This document shows, in pieces, positions 6,440 to 9,394 of a DNA stretch of 9,394 bases. Each line of letters begins with the position of its first letter. Position 1 is the first letter of the stretch. A model generated the notes under the pieces. That model was not told the origin of the DNA, did no database searches, and saw nothing but the letters and a program-made list of their open reading frames with translations. Both the position numbers and the translations under genes were made by a program. The stretch is from Thermoplasmatota archaeon (GTDB lineage Archaea; Thermoplasmatota; JAQUQK01): positions 1-9,394 of the forward strand of contig JAQUQK010000065.1 of assembly GCA_028716125.1 (NCBI GenBank). Direction: 5' to 3'.

Positions 6440-7410
6440 CTCTTTACGGAAAGCCGCCGCCAGGTCAGCGCAAGCCATATAAGCCATACGACAATGGAAA
6501 ATTCACGCATAAAAAGGAATATGGCGAAAGAAGGCCGGAGCAAGATTCTGGACCGCGGCAACCATTTGTCCCACGCGACCGCGAAGGACAGGCAAGGCCA
6601 TGGCAGCAGCCGCGCGGGCCTCCAACACAATTCCAGCAAAGGCCGCAATATGGACCGCCTCAGGAAAGAAGGCAAGGCGGCTACGAAAGGCGCGATGGGT
6701 TTGGCCAGCAGCGCGAATTTGGCGAGCGCAGGGGCAGGTTTCCGCCAAAAATCATTCCACACCAATTTCCAGGCGTTTTCACAAACGGACGCGAGCTTTT
6801 CACAAAGAACTTGGTTCCCGGCATAAAGGTTTACGGCGAACAATTGCTCAAATCTGGAGAAGTGGAATATCGCAAATGGAGCCCATCCAGGAGCAAGCTT
6901 GGAGCCCTTATTGCATCAGGTGCAAAAAGCCTGCCATTGAAGGCGGATTCTAAAGTCCTGTATCTTGGCGCTGCTTCCGGCACGACCGTAAGCCATGTTT
7001 CCGACATTGCAATAGATGGGGTCATTTACGCAGTTGAATTCGCGCCGCGCGTGTTCCGCGAGCTTATCGAAATGTCGCGCCTGCGCAAGAACATAATTCC
7101 GATACTTGCAGACGCAAACCATCCCGAACTGTATTCGAGCATTGCAGGAAAAGTGGACTTCGTCTTCCAGGATGTTGCGCAGCCGAACCAGACCGAGATT
7201 TTCATAAAAAACTGCAAGGCGTTGCTTAACCACGGCGGATTTGGAATTCTGGCGCTCAAGGCTCGTTCCGTTGACGTTACAATCGCGCCGCAGGAAATTT
7301 TCAGACGCTCCTCGTCCGAGCTTGTGAAAGGCGGACTTGAAGTAATTGAAACGATAGATATAGGGAAATTCGAGATAGATCATGCGTGCTTCCTTGCCAA
7401 AATGAGGTGA
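6436..7410 (+). CDS. flpA: Fibrillarin-like 2'-O-methyltransferase with N-terminal low-complexity extension, 324 aa
   Basis: This is the catalytic subunit of C/D-box sRNP, which methylates ribose 2'-OH of rRNA and tRNA under guide RNA control with Nop5 and L7Ae. Residues about 104-324 are the canonical domain: FPGVFTNGRELFTKNLVPG, then VLYLGAASGTTVSH (174-187, SAM motif I), AVEFAPR (E201), ILADAN (D226), DFVFQDVAQPNQ (D246), LALKARS (K275) and DHACF (H316). K154 (RSKLGA), D246, K275 and H316 fit the family's K-D-K-H tetrad. Residues 1-103 are an unusual disordered tail rich in Gln, Arg, Pro, Gly, Tyr and Phe, with ERR/RRG-type motifs, recalling but not copying the eukaryotic GAR domain. Archaeal fibrillarins are usually about 230 residues. 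The start ATG 6436 overlaps the DUF531 stop; an ATG at 6346 in the same frame lies deep inside that gene. Nop5, often adjacent in archaea, is not in the window. Confidence 0.95.
   Translation: MTLYGKPPPGQRKPYKPYDNGKFTHKKEYGERRPEQDSGPRQPFVPRDREGQARPWQQPRGPPTQFQQRPQYGPPQERRQGGYERRDGFGQQREFGERRGRFPPKIIPHQFPGVFTNGRELFTKNLVPGIKVYGEQLLKSGEVEYRKWSPSRSKLGALIASGAKSLPLKADSKVLYLGAASGTTVSHVSDIAIDGVIYAVEFAPRVFRELIEMSRLRKNIIPILADANHPELYSSIAGKVDFVFQDVAQPNQTEIFIKNCKALLNHGGFGILALKARSVDVTIAPQEIFRRSSSELVKGGLEVIETIDIGKFEIDHACFLAKMR
7404..7410 (+). promoter_or_regulatory. Shine-Dalgarno GAGGTGA overlapping the flpA stop
   Basis: GAGGTGA contains the flpA TGA and lies 4 bases before TTG 7415. It fixes the TTG start of the next gene and couples the two reading frames in one transcript. 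Confidence 0.75.
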
Positions 7411-7414
7411 ATTT

Positions 7415-8245
7415 TTGAGAAATAGGGCATTTTGGGGCCTTCTTGCGGGATTAATCGCTTCAATTGCATACACTTTGCTTGCCAGAATCGAGATTGTTGC
7501 CGATTTCCTGCAAAATATGGGGCTGCTCTGGCTGCACGTTAATCCGAATGTTGCATATGTATGGTGGCCGATAGGAAGAATTCTATTTTGGGCTGCACTG
7601 GGATTTTTAATAGGATTTTTCCTTCAGCCAAAGAGCAAGAGGGAAAAACAGTGGGCATTCGCCAAAAAGACCATTGTGAAGGCAATAAAAGATTCCCGCT
7701 ATCCAAAGTTCTGGATAGGCGCATTGAAGTTTCTTGCGCCTTTTTCAATTGCAGTCGTCGCAATATGCCTGATGTGGACATTCATGCCGCAGGCGCAGGC
7801 CGGAAAAATATATGGCATCATGGCAACATATCTTTTTACTCCCATAGGCCGATTCATAGTGCTGAGCGGGCCTGCAATAGGCCTGACGTTCTGGGAGATG
7901 ATGCTTGCAGTAATGGTGGTCGACATGCTATGCAGCCTTTTCGTTGTCTGGAATTTCGACCTCATACTTAGCATTCCATGGCTCGGGGAGAAATTGAGAA
8001 AGGCAGTCGAGAGCGTCCATGCTTTCCTTTTCCGCTGGAAGTGGCTCCAGGGGCTTGCATTTCTTGGAGTTGTATTATTCGTTGCCGTCCCGATTTCTGG
8101 AACCAACGCAATCGTCGGAACCGTCCTCGGGCGCATAATAGGAATGGGAAAAACAGCCACGTACATATCTGTTACCATAGGCGCTTTCATAGGGGCGTCA
8201 ATAATTGCACTTCCCGCCTACGGATTGCTGAGCCTTATATTCTAG
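7415..8245 (+). CDS. Multi-pass membrane protein resembling the small multidrug export family, 276 aa
   Basis: This is an integral membrane protein with hydrophobic segments near 5-27, 52-71, 104-124, 134-156, 158-187, 212-240 and 248-275. A cytosolic-looking basic stretch lies at 72-100 (QPKSKREKQ...). The C-terminal half resembles the Pfam family annotated as putative small multi-drug export protein (PF06695). The segment PAIGLTFWEMMLAV (153-166) is followed by VAVPISGTNAIVGTVLGRIIGM (223-244), like that family's P-x-x-G-T-x-A-x-x-G-x-x-x-A loop, then a Gly-rich final helix. Transport of small molecules is possible but unproven even for the family, and the N-terminal ~100 residues look extra. 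The start is TTG, backed by GAGGTGA 4 bases upstream; the stop TAG is 13 bases before the epimerase ATG. It is the third gene of the flpA operon, with no obvious functional tie to RNA methylation. Confidence 0.75.
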   Translation: MRNRAFWGLLAGLIASIAYTLLARIEIVADFLQNMGLLWLHVNPNVAYVWWPIGRILFWAALGFLIGFFLQPKSKREKQWAFAKKTIVKAIKDSRYPKFWIGALKFLAPFSIAVVAICLMWTFMPQAQAGKIYGIMATYLFTPIGRFIVLSGPAIGLTFWEMMLAVMVVDMLCSLFVVWNFDLILSIPWLGEKLRKAVESVHAFLFRWKWLQGLAFLGVVLFVAVPISGTNAIVGTVLGRIIGMGKTATYISVTIGAFIGASIIALPAYGLLSLIF

Positions 8246-8254
8246 AGGAGCTGA
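8245..8254 (+). promoter_or_regulatory. Shine-Dalgarno region for the epimerase gene
   Basis: GAGGAGCTGA begins at the last base of the preceding stop codon and ends 4 bases before ATG 8259. It matches the archaeal GGAGGTGA consensus with one mismatch. Confidence 0.6.
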
Positions 8255-8258
8255 CAAA

Positions 8259-9203
8259 ATGAAGACACTCGTGACTGGCGGAGCCGGATTCATAGGAAGC
8301 CACCTGGTTGACAGATTGGTTGCTAAAGGCGAAAATATAATAGTCTTCGACAATCTTTCTTCGGGGAAACTGGAGTTCATCCAGAAGCACATCGATTCCG
8401 GAAAAATCAAGTTCGTCAAGGCCGACCTGATGAATCCTGCAGAAATAGACTCTGCAATAAGAGGCTGCGATATGGTTTGGCATCTTGCGGCAAATCCCGA
8501 TGTAAAACTGGGCGCTTCCGACACGCGCATCCATCTCGACCAGAACATAATCGCCACTTATAATCTTCTTGAATCTATGCGCAAGAACGGCATTAAAAAG
8601 ATCGGATTCACTTCCACTTCCACTGTTTATGGGGAAGCAACCCAGATGCCGACGCCAGAAAATTATGGCCCATGCATCCCGATATCGCTTTACGGCGCTT
8701 CCAAATCGGCATGCGAGGCGCTCATATCCGCTTACTGCGGGACCTTTGACATGGAATCCGTGCTTTACAGGTTTGCAAACATAATCGGACCGCGCTCCAC
8801 GCACGGCGTGATATTCGACTTCATACGAAAGCTCAAGGCGAACCCAAGCGAACTGGAAATCCTGGGCGACGGCAAGCAGACCAAGTCATACTGCTACATC
8901 GACGACTGCGTTGATAGTATGCTTTTCGGCTGGGAACACCGCAAGGCAAGGACTGAAGTGTTCAACGTCGGCTCATCGGACGGGATTGACGTAAAAGGGC
9001 TTGCAGATGTCGTAGTAAAGGAAATGGGGCTTAAGTCAAAATATAAGTTCACGGGCGGCGTCGATGGCGGGCGCGGCTGGAAGGGCGATGTCAAGATGAT
9101 GATGCTCTCGATAGAAGCGCTTGGAAAGCTCGGCTGGAAACCGAAATACACAAGCGCCCGGTCGATTGCGCTTACGGCAAGGAGCATTCTTGGGAAGAAG
9201 TGA
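8259..9203 (+). CDS. NAD-dependent nucleotide-sugar epimerase/dehydratase (extended SDR, GalE-like), 314 aa
   Basis: This soluble Rossmann enzyme most likely interconverts nucleotide sugars for surface polysaccharide or protein glycosylation. Seen: TGGAGFIGSH with the GxxGxxG NAD loop (G7, G10, G13); FDNLSSG with D31, which binds the adenosine ribose and indicates NAD; WHLAANPDV; STSTVYGE (119-126); the catalytic pair Y145 and K149 in YGASK; RFANIIGPR (171-179); and GDGKQTKSYCYIDDC, the family's substrate-binding segment. Length is normal. Similarity is best to archaeal UDP-glucose 4-epimerase-like proteins, but UDP-GlcNAc epimerases and 4,6-dehydratases share these motifs, so substrate is open. 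The dehydratase Asp-Glu pair after the catalytic Ser/Thr is absent (STSTVYG), which favours an epimerase. It is the last gene of the operon: 13 bases follow the membrane-protein stop, and it is followed by oligo-T tracts. It may glycosylate envelope proteins such as the sequon-rich surface protein (inference). Confidence 0.9.
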   Translation: MKTLVTGGAGFIGSHLVDRLVAKGENIIVFDNLSSGKLEFIQKHIDSGKIKFVKADLMNPAEIDSAIRGCDMVWHLAANPDVKLGASDTRIHLDQNIIATYNLLESMRKNGIKKIGFTSTSTVYGEATQMPTPENYGPCIPISLYGASKSACEALISAYCGTFDMESVLYRFANIIGPRSTHGVIFDFIRKLKANPSELEILGDGKQTKSYCYIDDCVDSMLFGWEHRKARTEVFNVGSSDGIDVKGLADVVVKEMGLKSKYKFTGGVDGGRGWKGDVKMMMLSIEALGKLGWKPKYTSARSIALTARSILGKK

Positions 9204-9230
9204 TTTCTTCTCATTTTACTCGTTTTTATT
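9204..9230 (+). terminator. Oligo-T terminator of the flpA operon
   Basis: Directly after the epimerase stop the plus strand has pyrimidine-rich sequence with TTT, TTTT (9214-9217) and TTTTT (9223-9227), without a stable hairpin. This fits archaeal intrinsic termination. Confidence 0.55.
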
Positions 9231-9243
9231 GTCCAGAACAGTC

Positions 9244-9264
9244 TTAAGGTTTATGAAACCCTAA
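9244..9264. repeat. Imperfect inverted repeat between epimerase and tRNA genes
   Basis: TTAaGGTTT-ATG-AAACCcTAA: the 5-base perfect inner arms (9248-9252 and 9256-9260) extend to nine bases with one mismatch. It overlaps a TATA-like TTTATG and lies about 64 bases before the mature tRNA 5' end. It may be part of the tRNA promoter or a protein site. The remaining intergenic bases show no gene. Confidence 0.35.
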
Positions 9265-9317
9265 TTGATGCCCCCTCTTGTAATGAGACGGATTTTCGCC
9301 GATTCGTTTCTGAGTGC

Positions 9318-9389
9318 GCGAGTGTAATCTAGTGGCTAGGATTCAAGCCCTCCAAGCTTGAAGCCCGGGTTCGAATCCCGGCACTCGCA
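9318..9389 (+). tRNA. tRNA-Gly (anticodon UCC), no intron, CCA not encoded
   Basis: A complete 72-base cloverleaf is visible. The acceptor stem GCGAGTG pairs fully with CACTCGC (9382-9388), and A73 is at 9389. The D-stem ATCT/GGAT has loop AGTGGCTA. The anticodon stem CAAGC/GCTTG has loop CCTCCAA, giving anticodon TCC at 9351-9353. The variable region is AAGC, and the T-stem CCGGG/CCCGG has loop TTCGAAT. G15 and C48 can form the Levitt pair, and G15 (9332) is the archaeosine position. The 4-base variable loop and A73 fit archaeal tRNA-Gly. Position 33 is C (9350) rather than the almost universal U. The bases after A73 are TAGAC, so CCA is added after transcription. Confidence 0.93.
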
Positions 9390-9394
9390 TAGAC

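Noticed and set aside
6494..6953. Overlapping open frames in the fibrillarin low-complexity region
   Set aside because: GC-rich, stop-poor sequence opens all frames. Only the frame continuous with the conserved methyltransferase domain is supported.
9344..9360. Reading the anticodon as CTC (Glu) by shifting one base
   Set aside because: The shift breaks the five perfect pairs of the anticodon stem. The 7-base loop defined by the stem gives TCC.
1..9394. CRISPR array, insertion sequence or prophage signals
   Set aside because: No regularly spaced repeats, transposase or integrase motifs, or terminal inverted repeats were seen. The gene content is housekeeping and envelope.

Overview
This window looks archaeal. 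It encodes an archaeosine-type tRNA-guanine transglycosylase with a C-terminal PUA domain, a fibrillarin-like 2'-O-methyltransferase and an archaeal DUF531/SPOUT-like protein. It has TATA-like promoters close to start codons, oligo-T terminators, Shine-Dalgarno sites of the GAGGTG type, and a tRNA without an encoded CCA. The genes fit Euryarchaeota or a DPANN-type lineage; the sequence alone does not settle which. No mobile element, CRISPR array, integrase or defence module was seen.

Layout: (1) 1-1947 (+) is the archaeosine transglycosylase, probably missing about 15 N-terminal residues at the window edge. Its 3' end overlaps, tail to tail, a small conserved-looking protein of unknown function (1939-2406, -) that has a His/Glu-rich putative metal site. 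(2) 2470-5840 is a minus-strand block. In transcription order it holds a 10-TM EamA/DMT permease, a 700-residue secreted and membrane-anchored protein built of about three divergent repeats, and a 73-residue winged-helix regulator followed by an oligo-T terminator. A perfect palindrome sits at the regulator's own predicted transcription start. Nine bases of it recur between the TATA box and start codon of the surface-protein gene, suggesting one small regulon. (3) A compact AT-rich element (5831-5840) can serve as TATA box for both the permease (-) and the plus-strand operon. (4) 5861-9203 (+) is a tightly packed operon: DUF531/SPOUT-like protein, fibrillarin (flpA, ATGA overlap), a multi-pass membrane protein resembling the small multidrug export family, and an extended SDR sugar-nucleotide epimerase. 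Oligo-T tracts follow. (5) A tRNA-Gly(UCC) gene lies at 9318-9389.

Functional themes: three genes point to RNA modification (transglycosylase, SPOUT-like protein, fibrillarin), and the tRNA in the same window has the G15 that archaeosine transglycosylases modify. The permease, repeat surface protein, export-like protein and epimerase point to the cell envelope. The most unusual items are the roughly 100-residue Gln/Arg/Gly/Pro/aromatic-rich extension on fibrillarin, the triplicated surface protein with its putative operator link to the small regulator, and C instead of U at tRNA position 33. Translation initiation looks mixed: promoter-proximal genes appear leaderless with ATG starts, while two genes use TTG with a strong Shine-Dalgarno site. 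No gene-free stretch exceeds about 115 bases.
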